DNA of 54,574 nt, from the NCBI GenBank assembly GCA_015061685.1, contig SUWD01000003.1, forward strand, positions 134,018 through 188,591. Reading direction: 5' to 3'. The notes beneath the pieces are model-generated. The model ran no database searches. It had not been told where the DNA came from and saw only the letters and a list, made by a program, of their open reading frames with translations. Made by a program: the position numbers and the translations under genes. This document shows, one piece after another, positions 9,915-18,256 of the stretch (positions are counted from its first letter, which is position 1; every line of letters starts with the position of its first letter). Origin of the DNA: Lentisphaerota bacterium (GTDB lineage Bacteria; Verrucomicrobiota; Lentisphaeria; Victivallales; Victivallaceae).

Positions 9915-11651
9915 TCAGTCAAGTTTAAGAGCATCCATGGCACCGGATTCGAAAACTTCACCGATGTTGACCATGGCTTCGCCGGGTTTGAGGGCGGCGG
10001 TGTACTCTTCTTCAGCTGCTTTCAGGTCGGCTTCGGAGAAGTCGCCGTCAACAGCTTTGATGGAAAGACCGATACGACGCTCGTCGGTGTCAACTTTGAT
10101 GACACGGGCTTCCACATCGTCACCGACTTTGAGGACGTCTTTGACTTTGTCAACACGCTCATTGCTCAGCTGGGAAATGTGGATAAGACCGTCGATTTTG
10201 TTGCTCAATTCAACGAAAGCACCGAAAGTGGTGATTTTGGTAACGCAGCCTTTGACGATGTCGCCGACTTTGTAGAGATCGTTGATGTTGCTCCAGGGGT
10301 CGTTTTCAGCCTGTTTGAGGCCGAGGGAGATACGCTGCTGCTCGGGGTTGATTTCGAGGATGACGACTTCGATCTCCTGTCCCGGGGTGAGGACTTCGCT
10401 GGGTTTGTTGATTTTGCGGGTCCAGCTCATGTCGGAAACGTGGATCATACCGTCGATGTCGTTTTCGATTTCGACGAATGCACCGTAGTTGGTCATATTA
10501 CGGACCTTACCGACGATGTGTTTACCGACAGGATATTTTTCAGCGAGGACTTCCCAGGGGTTGCGTTCTTTCTGACGCAGACCGAGGGAAATTTTGCGGC
10601 TGTCACGGTCGATATCAAGAACGACAGCTTCGACGACATCATCCTTATTGAGGACGTCGCTGGCTTTGTTGATGCGTTTGGTCCAGGACATTTCGGAAAC
10701 GTGGATCAGACCCTCGATACCGGTTTCGATCTCAACGAAAGCACCGTAAGGCATGAGGTTGACGACTTTACCGGAAACTTTGCTGCCTTTGGGATATTTG
10801 GCAACGACATCGTCCCAGGGGTTACGGGTTTTCTGTTTGAGTCCGAGGGAGACGCGTTCTTTATCTTTATCGATACCGATAACGATGACTTCCAATTCCT
10901 GACCGACGGTGAGGACTTCGCTGGGATGATTGATTCTGCCCCAGGAGATATCGGTGATGTGGAGCAGGCCGTCGATACCGCCGAGGTCGATGAAGGCACC
11001 GAAGTCGGTGATATTTTTGACCACGCCCTTGACCACTGAATCAACGGCCATATCGGACATGAGAGCGGTTCTCTGCTCGCGGAGGGATTCCTCGAGCAAT
11101 TCACGGCGTGAAACGACGATATTGTGACGTTCAACATTGATTTTGATGATTTTGACATCATATTCTTTGTTGAGGTAGTCATCCATGTTGCGGACGGGGC
11201 TGACGTCAAGCTGGCTGCCGGGCAGGAAGGCGGGGAATCCCTCGACATCGACCATGATACCGCCTTTGACGCGGTGACGCATGATACCTTTGACGATGTG
11301 GCCTTCGCCGTATTCGGTGGTGATGCGGTCCCAGGCTTTGATGGAATTGGCTTTTTCCAGGCTCAAAGTGGGCATATTCTGACGGTTCTCGATCTCTTCC
11401 AGGAAAACATCGATATCATCGCCGACGTTGACGGCCTCGAAGTTGAGAAATTCACCGGCGGGGATAAAACCCTCGGCTTTGTAGCCGATATCGACCCGGG
11501 CGCCATCGGAAGTTTTGGCGACGATTTTACCGGCGACGATTTTGCCTTTGCTGATGGTACCGACTTCTTCCTTGCCTTTCAGCAGTTCTTCCATGCTCTC
11601 GGGCATGCCGCTGAAATCCAGAAAGCTCTCCGCGAAATTTTGTTCTTGCAT
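9915..11651 (-). CDS. rpsA: 30S ribosomal protein S1
   Basis: A 578-residue protein with six S1 (OB-fold) repeats, starting near residues 35, 117, 205, 290, 377 and 463. The last four share the GAFVEI-GLIHVSEMSW pattern. S1 binds mRNA at the 30S subunit and helps recruit messages, especially those with weak Shine-Dalgarno sites. Its own start at ATG 11651 has no clear Shine-Dalgarno site; the leader is A- and C-rich, which fits the self-regulated S1 mRNA known in other bacteria. It has its own sigma-70 promoter and terminator. Confidence 0.97.
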   Translation of the reverse strand: MQEQNFAESFLDFSGMPESMEELLKGKEEVGTISKGKIVAGKIVAKTSDGARVDIGYKAEGFIPAGEFLNFEAVNVGDDIDVFLEEIENRQNMPTLSLEKANSIKAWDRITTEYGEGHIVKGIMRHRVKGGIMVDVEGFPAFLPGSQLDVSPVRNMDDYLNKEYDVKIIKINVERHNIVVSRRELLEESLREQRTALMSDMAVDSVVKGVVKNITDFGAFIDLGGIDGLLHITDISWGRINHPSEVLTVGQELEVIVIGIDKDKERVSLGLKQKTRNPWDDVVAKYPKGSKVSGKVVNLMPYGAFVEIETGIEGLIHVSEMSWTKRINKASDVLNKDDVVEAVVLDIDRDSRKISLGLRQKERNPWEVLAEKYPVGKHIVGKVRNMTNYGAFVEIENDIDGMIHVSDMSWTRKINKPSEVLTPGQEIEVVILEINPEQQRISLGLKQAENDPWSNINDLYKVGDIVKGCVTKITTFGAFVELSNKIDGLIHISQLSNERVDKVKDVLKVGDDVEARVIKVDTDERRIGLSIKAVDGDFSEADLKAAEEEYTAALKPGEAMVNIGEVFESGAMDALKLD

Positions 11652-11703
11652 TTGGTTGAGGTTTCTTGTTGTTTAGTTAGTTAAGTTAAAACTTCTGTTT
11701 ACC

Positions 11704-11718
11704 CCGGCACCGTGCCGG
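11704..11718 (-). promoter_or_regulatory. rpsA leader hairpin
   Basis: CCGGCACGGTGCCGG folds into a short GC-rich hairpin about 20 bases after the expected transcription start and about 50 bases before the start codon. It may be part of autoregulation by S1 (inference). Confidence 0.4.
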
Positions 11719-11738
11719 AATAAACCGTACAAATGTTT

Positions 11739-11767
11739 AATATAGCACGCTTTTATTTGTCCGTCAA
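11739..11767 (-). promoter_or_regulatory. Sigma-70 promoter of rpsA
   Basis: Read on the minus strand, TTGACG (11767-11762), a 17-base spacer and TATATT (11744-11739) are close to consensus. It fits strong constitutive expression of a ribosomal protein. Confidence 0.85.
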
Positions 11768-11929
11768 GGAGTTTTACGATTTTTTCCATCATTTCTCACT
11801 TCAGTGAGGGGGAAGGTTGATCTTTTCCGTATTTGAAAATGGCTCAAAGAAATAAGGGGGGATTGACGCAGGTTATTTTACTTTCCGGCAATTCCGGATC
11901 AGAAGCATCGGCGTTGCCACCGGTATTCC

Positions 11930-11964
11930 TGCCGCCGGAAAAATTTTATCCCTTTCCGGCGGCA
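11930..11964 (-). terminator. Strong hairpin beyond the RND pump gene
   Basis: A 12-base stem (TGCCGCCGGAAA with TTTCCGGCGGCA) lies 24 bases after the pump stop codon. No T-run follows on either strand, so it is either a non-canonical terminator or a 3-prime stabilising hairpin. Confidence 0.45.
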
Positions 11965-11988
11965 CTGAAACGATGATTCTGTTGATGG

Positions 11989-14900
11989 TCAGGAGCGTTT
12001 TTTACGGAATATTCCGGCAAGTCTGCCGAAAATATTTTTCTTCCCATCCTCCGGAACAAAGAAAAAGTAGATCGCCGGAATAACGTACAACGTCAGCAAT
12101 GAAGATATCGTCAGACCGCCAACCACGCCCACACCGCAGCTTTCACGCAATTCCGATCCCAGACCGCTGCCGAATGCCATCGGCAGCATTCCCGCCACCG
12201 CCGCAATACTCGTCATCACGATCGGACGGAATTTCTCCTGCACCGCCGTCACCATCGCTTCTCGCGGTTTCATCCCTCCGGCAATCAGCGTGCTGCACTC
12301 ATCCATGATCAGAATAGCATTATTCACCACGATACCGATCATCATAACACCGCCCAAAAGCCCCATCATGGACATCGGCATTCCAAAACAGAAAAGCGTC
12401 AGGTACATTCCCAGAAATCCCAGCGGCACGGTAAACATGATGATGAAAGGTTTCACCCAGGATTCCATGATCCCGGCAATCAGCAGATAGGTCAGCAATG
12501 CCGCCAGAGCAATTACCCGGATAAACTCTTTGGAAGTCTCATTCATCATCTCCACATTACCGCTCATCCGGACATTGTATCCCGGCGGCAAAACACTTTT
12601 CACGGTGTCTTCGATCTTCCTGGAAACCGGCCCCAGAGCATGACCCGGAGCGGTATTGGCATAGAGCCACATGGTACGCACTTTGTCGTAGCGGTTGATG
12701 ACCACCGGCCGAGCCTCCTCGGTGATGGAAGCAAGCACTTCCGTACCCAGAGGATTATTTTCCTTGATGGCAGGGGCGGTCTGCCGGAGCTGTGCTTCAC
12801 CGAATTCCTTGCTGTTTTTCACCCGGATATCAAAGGTACGGGAGTTGAGGCGGAAGTCACCTACTTCAATACCGTCAAGTGATCCGAGCATATAGCGGTA
12901 GAGCTGTTCGGAAGATATCCCCAGATTCTGCAGGATCGTCCGGTCGGGGGTGATATTGATATTGACTTTGCGTTCCCGCCGGGAGGAGTCGATATCTCTG
13001 ACCATACCGCTGGCGGGGAGAGTTTCCATGACCTTTCTTTCCGCTTCTTCCAGTACTTCCAGATCCTGACCGTTGATAACACAGCGGATCTCGGCACCGC
13101 TGCCGCCGAATGTGGCAGGGATGGACAAGGTTATCAGACAATTCTCCAGATAGCTCAACTCCTCACGGATCTTTGCCTGCAGATCGTAAATAGTTTCCTT
13201 TCTGTCATTTTTGCCGGTGGTTTTCAAATTTATCTGCCCCAGATAAACGGCTGTACCGACCTGACCGCGGCTGGAATTTGAAGTTCCCACTGAAACAGAC
13301 ATGCCGGTAATGAAATCAAATTTTTTCAACCGGTCAGCTGCTTCACGGATCAATTTTTCCGTCGTCGCCAGATTGTAGGAGGTGGGAAATTCAAACTTGA
13401 TCCGGATCTCTCCCTGGTCACAGAAGGGCAGGAAAGACAATCCCACCTGCGGGATCACCAGCTTCCACACCGCAATTGAAATCAATATGATCGCCACCAG
13501 AAAGCCCCCCGGATGACGGGAGGTAAAAAGAATACTCCGGTTGAAAACCCGGCACAGCCAGTCATAACCTTTATCCCACGGCAGAAAGATCCTGTCCAGC
13601 AGAGAAAGTTTGCTCTTTTCTCCGCCTTGAGACTTCAAAAGCACACAAGCCAGAATCGGAGTCAGCGTAAAACTGATAAAGAGCGAAACCAGTGTCGCCG
13701 CAACCATCACCCCGGCAAAAGGCACCATCATACTGCCGATACGCGTGGTCATCATCATCACCGGCACAAATACCACCACGTTGGTCAAAGCACTCGCCGA
13801 AACCGCCGCAACGACCTCCTGTGTACCTTTTTCGGCGGCAGTTTTGATATCTTCTTTGCGTTTGAGGTGCTTGAAAATATTTTCGATCACCACGATCGAA
13901 TTGGTGACCAGCACACCCACAGAACACCCCAGAGAAAGCAGGGTCATAATGTTGAATGAGTAATTCAAATATGCCATTGCCGCAAAGGTGACGATCACCG
14001 ATATCGGCATGGAGATCATCACGATAAAAGTTGACCTCGGTTCGTGGAGAAAGAGAAAGAGCAGTACCGCTGTAAGAATGATACCCGTGATGATACTGCT
14101 CCAGGCATCATCGACGGATGACTGGATGAATTCGCCGGAATCCTTGAACCAGACCAGTTCCATACCGGTCGGCAATTCGCCTTTGCGGATCATCTCATCA
14201 AACTTTTTCCGCACACCTTTGATCACTTCGATCGCATTGGCATCGCCCTTTTTGACAATGTTGAATGTCGCCGCCGGTTTGCCGTTGACAAAAGCCTTGC
14301 TCCGCACCTCACGGCTCATCAGCTTCACCTCGGCAATATCCCGCAGATAGACCCGCTTATTGGCGTAAATACCGATCTCCAGATTTTTCATCTCCTCCAA
14401 GTCTTTGTAATCCCCGGAAAAGGTGACGTTTTTCTCCGTCTGATCCACCTGGATACGGCCCAGAGGTTTCCGCACGTTATTCGCCTGCAGCTTATTGACG
14501 ACGTGGGTAATGTCGATATTCATGGCGGTAAGTTTCGCCCGGTCGAGCAAAACGTGGATCTGCATTTCATTGGAACCGTAAACCCGCACTTCACCGACAC
14601 CGGCAACGGAAGCGATCCGGTCGGCAATCACATCATCTGCGTAGTCGTAAAGGTCATCCTGCGTACGGTCACCGACCAGAAATGCCTGGATAACAGTGGT
14701 CGCATTGGTGTCGATTTTGCGGATGGTCGGCTCTTTGGCACCGTCGGGGAGGTCTTCCCGGATGCGGTTGAGAGCTTCGCGGATATCGGTTGCCGCCACA
14801 TCGACATTGGTTCCCATGTTGAATTCAAGCTGTATTTGGGCCTGATCTTCCATTGCCACACTGGTGACATGCCGGATACCGTCAAGACTGGAAACGGCAT

Positions 14901-15111
14901 CTTCGATCCGGCGGATGACTTCGATTTCGATCTCCGACGGACTTGCCCCCTGATATTCGCAGCGGACGAGGACGGTGGGGATCTCCATGCTGGGGAGCAG
15001 GTCGATACTGATTTTTTCGTAGAGAGATGCTCCGATCATGACCAGCACGATGATGAATGCGGTCATGGCGATCGGACGGCGGACAGATATTGAAGCAAGT
15101 CCCATGATCAC
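11989..15111 (-). CDS. RND efflux transporter permease (AcrB/HAE1-like)
   Basis: A 1040-residue inner-membrane proton-driven pump. It has the usual two-fold layout: N-terminal helix (PIAMTAFIIVLVMIGASLY), a porter domain (SIDLLPSMEIPTVLV, EIEVIRRIEDAV), a block of helices from about residue 330, a second porter domain, and a second block near the C-terminus (GLLGGVMMIGIVVNNAILIMD). Length is typical for the family. The start is GTG 15111, which overlaps the preceding stop (GTGA); ATG 15105 is an alternative. It forms an operon with the membrane-fusion lipoprotein. No TolC-like outer-membrane channel is nearby. The substrate is unknown; drugs or bile salts are possible. Confidence 0.95.
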   Translation of the reverse strand: MIMGLASISVRRPIAMTAFIIVLVMIGASLYEKISIDLLPSMEIPTVLVRCEYQGASPSEIEIEVIRRIEDAVSSLDGIRHVTSVAMEDQAQIQLEFNMGTNVDVAATDIREALNRIREDLPDGAKEPTIRKIDTNATTVIQAFLVGDRTQDDLYDYADDVIADRIASVAGVGEVRVYGSNEMQIHVLLDRAKLTAMNIDITHVVNKLQANNVRKPLGRIQVDQTEKNVTFSGDYKDLEEMKNLEIGIYANKRVYLRDIAEVKLMSREVRSKAFVNGKPAATFNIVKKGDANAIEVIKGVRKKFDEMIRKGELPTGMELVWFKDSGEFIQSSVDDAWSSIITGIILTAVLLFLFLHEPRSTFIVMISMPISVIVTFAAMAYLNYSFNIMTLLSLGCSVGVLVTNSIVVIENIFKHLKRKEDIKTAAEKGTQEVVAAVSASALTNVVVFVPVMMMTTRIGSMMVPFAGVMVAATLVSLFISFTLTPILACVLLKSQGGEKSKLSLLDRIFLPWDKGYDWLCRVFNRSILFTSRHPGGFLVAIILISIAVWKLVIPQVGLSFLPFCDQGEIRIKFEFPTSYNLATTEKLIREAADRLKKFDFITGMSVSVGTSNSSRGQVGTAVYLGQINLKTTGKNDRKETIYDLQAKIREELSYLENCLITLSIPATFGGSGAEIRCVINGQDLEVLEEAERKVMETLPASGMVRDIDSSRRERKVNINITPDRTILQNLGISSEQLYRYMLGSLDGIEVGDFRLNSRTFDIRVKNSKEFGEAQLRQTAPAIKENNPLGTEVLASITEEARPVVINRYDKVRTMWLYANTAPGHALGPVSRKIEDTVKSVLPPGYNVRMSGNVEMMNETSKEFIRVIALAALLTYLLIAGIMESWVKPFIIMFTVPLGFLGMYLTLFCFGMPMSMMGLLGGVMMIGIVVNNAILIMDECSTLIAGGMKPREAMVTAVQEKFRPIVMTSIAAVAGMLPMAFGSGLGSELRESCGVGVVGGLTISSLLTLYVIPAIYFFFVPEDGKKNIFGRLAGIFRKKRS

Positions 15112-16259
15112 TGCTCCATTCCTGCTTCGACCAGAAGCGAACCGTTGTTGATGAAGGTCTGACCGGAGATTACGAAACGCTCATTGAGCAATTCTGCACC
15201 GTTGAGGATCTCGCAGTAACCGCTGTCGATTATACCGGGAGTGATATTCACGCTCTTTGCCCGTTTTTCCGGATCGACGGTGAAAGCTATGCGGCGGTTT
15301 TCCGCCCGGAGAAGCACGGCGGATTCCGGCAGGCCGTAAGCCTCTCTTTCAGCGAGGATGATATCCAATTCGCAGAGCATACCGCTGACCAGTTTGGCTT
15401 CTTTGGGTACACTGATCTTGATTTTGAATGTTCTGCTTTCCGGGTCGATACCGGGAGCTTTGTAAGTTACTTTGCTGCGGGCGACAGCTTTGCCCCCGAC
15501 GGTGAAGTCAACGGCGGTTTCTCCCGGGATTATCTGATTGTAATAGACCGAACTGATGAAGCAGACGACCTCAAGAGAGTTGATATTTTCCAGACGGAGA
15601 ATATTTTTTCCGGTACTTACGAATTCTTTTTCCTCCACGAATTTATCGAAAACCACGCAGTCAAAGGGAGCAACGGTAGTGGAATCATCAAGATTTTTTT
15701 CAGCGATCGCCAGATTGCTTTGAGCCTGAGTGAGCTGGGCCTCGGCATTGGAGATCTCGGCATTGGCGGTATTGACCGCCATCAGAGCTTTTTTGTAATC
15801 AGTTTCAGCGGATTCCACACTGGAACGGCTGATGGCATCATTACGGGAAAGATTTTTGGCACGTTCAAAATCCCGCAGGGCCTGATCACGGGTGATTTCG
15901 GCGATTTTGAGAGCGATTTTGGCACTTTCCAAAGCTGCCTGCCGGACTTTGATCTCATCTTTTTTGACCACGACCTGATTTTTGAGAACCTGCCGGTCAA
16001 TGCTGAAAAGGATCGAACCTTTCCGGACGAAATCACCCTCATCGGCTTTGAGCAACTCCAAAGTACCGCTTATCTTTGCGGAAATAACTGCAAATTCCAC
16101 CGGCTGCACCGTTCCCTGCAGCGGAATACGCTGCTGGAAAACTCTTTTTTCCAGTTGAGCAGTTCTTACCCGGGTGGTTTTTTCTCTGTAAACGGAGGAG
16201 GCCTTTTTACAGCCGGCGGCAAAAAGCATCAGGACAGCCAGAATAAGGGTGGAACGCAT
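15108..16259 (-). CDS. RND efflux periplasmic adaptor lipoprotein
   Basis: A 383-residue membrane-fusion protein linking the RND pump to an outer-membrane channel. It has a lipoprotein signal peptide with lipobox LFAAGC (Cys17). This is followed by the split lipoyl domain (IPLQGTVQPVEFAVISAKISG and later DDSTTVAPFDCVVFD) around a long alpha-helical hairpin, about residues 98-190, and a beta-barrel. It is the first gene of the pump operon and overlaps the permease start by four bases. The dyad over its promoter -35 suggests a dedicated repressor that is not encoded next door. Confidence 0.94.
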   Translation of the reverse strand: MRSTLILAVLMLFAAGCKKASSVYREKTTRVRTAQLEKRVFQQRIPLQGTVQPVEFAVISAKISGTLELLKADEGDFVRKGSILFSIDRQVLKNQVVVKKDEIKVRQAALESAKIALKIAEITRDQALRDFERAKNLSRNDAISRSSVESAETDYKKALMAVNTANAEISNAEAQLTQAQSNLAIAEKNLDDSTTVAPFDCVVFDKFVEEKEFVSTGKNILRLENINSLEVVCFISSVYYNQIIPGETAVDFTVGGKAVARSKVTYKAPGIDPESRTFKIKISVPKEAKLVSGMLCELDIILAEREAYGLPESAVLLRAENRRIAFTVDPEKRAKSVNITPGIIDSGYCEILNGAELLNERFVISGQTFINNGSLLVEAGMEQ

Positions 16260-16342
16260 TTAAAAAACCTTTCATTATGATTCAAGTTGAAATAATTCCC
16301 CTGCAAAATGATAACGGAAGGTTTTTTTGATTTATTTTAAAA

Positions 16343-16375
16343 AATATAACAGCTTTTCACCCTGTTTTTAACAGG
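16343..16375 (-). promoter_or_regulatory. Efflux operon promoter with dyad over the -35
   Basis: Minus-strand TTAAAA (16371-16366), a 17-base spacer and TATATT (16348-16343) form a plausible promoter. The perfect inverted repeat CCTGTT-TTT-AACAGG (16361-16375) covers the -35, and another CCTGTTA half lies at 16391. This is the layout of a repressor operator (inference). Confidence 0.45.
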
Positions 16376-16417
16376 CAAAAAACAATCATTCCTGTTATGT
16401 TTAATAATATTGAATTT

Positions 16418-17128
16418 TCACTCGGAAATCACTGCATCAAACATATTCTGCGTGGCAAAGCGGAAAAGACCTTTGCGGTTGAATTTTGAGCGGTCAAGCA
16501 GTAATATTTTCTGTTCGGCAATATTCATAAGTTTCAGCAGCAGAGCAAAGTGTTTCTCATTGTTGGTCGTCACCCGCTCATCACACAAACCGAATGCGGA
16601 AACAAAGGCTTTGGAGATGGAGAGCTGTTCCAATTCCCCCATGGCCGTCTGTCCCAGAAATGAGTTGAGCTGCAGATCGTAAGAGCCTCCCAGCCCGATC
16701 AAAATATAGTGCGAAGGAAATTTGTGAAAATCCTGAATGATCGAAACCGCATTGGTCACGATCGTCAGATTGGAAAAATTGGAGTGCAGCAGTTTCTGTG
16801 CCAGCCACGAAACTGTGGTCGATGAGTCCAGAAAAAGTATGTCACCTTCTTCGATACGGTCAAATGCCTGCTCGGCAATGGTCTGTTTCGCCCGGCAGTT
16901 CCAATTCAGCCGATCCTGAAATGCCGTGGTCATCGGTACTACCGGAGTCGGAACTCCCATGGCAATGCCGCCACGCATTTTGTGAATTACTCCACGCTTG
17001 ACCAATGCGGCGATATCCCGGTGGATCGTGGCACTGGAAACCTGCAGTTTCTCCTGTAATTCCGGTATCGGACAAAATTTTTTATCCTTGATATAGTCGA
17101 TAATGGCATAGGAACGCATGTTTTTCAT
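16418..17128 (-). CDS. DeoR-family transcriptional repressor
   Basis: About 236 residues from ATG 17128. It has an N-terminal DeoR helix-turn-helix (VSSATIHRDIAALVKRGVI, then MRGGIA) and the C-terminal DeoR sensor domain (RAKQTIAEQAFDRIEEGD, LFLDSSTTVSWLA, TIVTNA). The family binds phosphorylated sugars. The longer open frame up to 17263 is rejected because its start would lie upstream of this gene's own promoter (17160-17188), while GGAG stands before ATG 17128. It is divergent from the 17338-25565 catabolic operon, and a TGAGAAAAA dyad lies between them, so it very likely regulates that operon. Confidence 0.93.
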   Translation of the reverse strand: MKNMRSYAIIDYIKDKKFCPIPELQEKLQVSSATIHRDIAALVKRGVIHKMRGGIAMGVPTPVVPMTTAFQDRLNWNCRAKQTIAEQAFDRIEEGDILFLDSSTTVSWLAQKLLHSNFSNLTIVTNAVSIIQDFHKFPSHYILIGLGGSYDLQLNSFLGQTAMGELEQLSISKAFVSAFGLCDERVTTNNEKHFALLLKLMNIAEQKILLLDRSKFNRKGLFRFATQNMFDAVISE

Positions 17129-17159
17129 TTGTGACTTTTCTCCATGTTTTTCTACGGTA

Positions 17160-17188
17160 AATATAGCACAGTTTATGGTATGTGTCAA
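17160..17188 (-). promoter_or_regulatory. Sigma-70 promoter of the DeoR gene
   Basis: Minus-strand TTGACA (17188-17183), a 17-base spacer and TATATT (17165-17160) are near consensus and set the real start of the gene downstream. Confidence 0.85.
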
Positions 17189-17189
17189 G

Positions 17190-17222
17190 TTTTTCTCACC
17201 CAAAATGAGAAAAAATGAGAAA
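17190..17222. promoter_or_regulatory. Probable DeoR operator
   Basis: A perfect inverted repeat TTTTTCTCA (17190-17198) / TGAGAAAAA (17206-17214) is followed by a third half-site TGAGAAA (17216-17222). It lies between the two divergent promoters and touches the DeoR -35. Confidence 0.6.
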
Positions 17223-17269
17223 TTTTCCTCTTTGCTCAAAAGTTTTCGCTTATTTTCACACACTTTCCC

Positions 17270-17298
17270 TTGCTCTTTTTCCTTTTCTGCACTATATT
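17270..17298 (+). promoter_or_regulatory. Sigma-70 promoter of the sugar catabolic operon
   Basis: TTGCTC (17270-17275), a 17-base spacer and TATATT (17293-17298), with CAGGAGG following just before ATG 17338. It lies downstream of the DeoR dyad. Confidence 0.7.
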
Positions 17299-17337
17299 TG
17301 CAAATGAACTTAAATTATTTCCAGGAGGCTTATCCCG

Positions 17338-18243
17338 ATGGCGGAAAAAACAGATTTTGTCGGTCTCGGCTTTTGCAGCAACGATTACCTTGCCACACTG
17401 CCGAATATCCCGATGGACAGCAAAGTACAGATCCTTGAACACCTCATTCAGGGTGGAGGCCCGGCGGCAACTTCCACCGTGGCGGCTTCCCGGCTGGGAG
17501 TGAAAAGTGCTTTTATCAGCTCCGTCGGCGGTGATGAAGCAGGGAAAATGATCCTTTCCGATTTGGAAAAAGAGGGCGTTTCCACAGGGGCGATCGCTGT
17601 CAGAAAAGAGCAGACTTCTCCGGTGGCATACTGCTGGATAGATGCCCCCAGCGGCAAACGCAGTGTGGCATGGACCAGAGGAGATCTCACCGAAATCACC
17701 CCGGATGAATTGGATTATGAGTTGATCGCCAATGCGAAACTGCTTCATCTTGACGGTCACCATACTGCAGCTGCCATCGCCGCTGCCAAATTTGCCCGCA
17801 AAAATAATGTATTGGTCAATTTCGATGCCGGAACCATGCGTGAGGGGGTGCCGGAATTGCTCACTTATGCGGATATATTGATAACTTCAGAGGAGTTTGC
17901 CCGTAAGGTCACCGGCGAAAGCGATTTGGATAAAGCCATTTTCAAATTGGCGGATACCGGTGCAAAAGTTACCGGTATCACCATGGGTGAACTTGGTTCC
18001 ATGGTGCTTGCCGAAGGAAAAATCCTGCGTTGTCCGGCATTCAAAGTGGATAAAGTCGTTGATACCACCGGTGCCGGAGATGTTTACCATACCGGATTCG
18101 CCGTCCGTTATCTGGAAACAAGTGACCTCATGGAGTGTATGCGTTTCGGCTCGGCGGTTTCCGCCATAAAATGCGGTAAACTCGGCGGCAGAACCGGTAT
18201 TCCCTCCCGCCAAGAAGTTGATGAATTTCTGAAAAAACATTGA
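17338..18243 (+). CDS. PfkB-family sugar kinase (YihV/IolC-like)
   Basis: A 301-residue ribokinase-fold kinase. It shows GGGPAATSTVAASRLG near the N-terminus and the anion-hole/catalytic motif DTTGAGD (242-248, catalytic Asp248), then AVSAIKCGKLGGRTGIP. The GGGPAAT stretch and the C-terminal KCGKLGGRTGIP resemble the sulfofructose-kinase (YihV) branch. The IolB two genes downstream instead suggests a 5-dehydro-2-deoxygluconokinase (IolC) role. Which of these applies cannot be settled here. It is the first gene of the operon, with CAGGAGG before the ATG. Confidence 0.85.
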   Translation: MAEKTDFVGLGFCSNDYLATLPNIPMDSKVQILEHLIQGGGPAATSTVAASRLGVKSAFISSVGGDEAGKMILSDLEKEGVSTGAIAVRKEQTSPVAYCWIDAPSGKRSVAWTRGDLTEITPDELDYELIANAKLLHLDGHHTAAAIAAAKFARKNNVLVNFDAGTMREGVPELLTYADILITSEEFARKVTGESDLDKAIFKLADTGAKVTGITMGELGSMVLAEGKILRCPAFKVDKVVDTTGAGDVYHTGFAVRYLETSDLMECMRFGSAVSAIKCGKLGGRTGIPSRQEVDEFLKKH

Positions 18244-18256
18244 TTGGGTACGGAAA

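Larger units (their letters stand above)
11652..11988. other. Gap between the RND pump gene and rpsA
   Basis: It holds the rpsA leader with its hairpin (11704-11718), the rpsA promoter (11739-11767) and a hairpin beyond the pump gene (11930-11964). The part 11768-11929 shows no convincing gene or site. Confidence 0.6.

Noticed and set aside
17129..17263. 45-residue N-terminal extension of the DeoR protein
   Set aside because: It would start upstream of the gene's own promoter and operator; ATG 17128 has a ribosome site and gives the normal family length.
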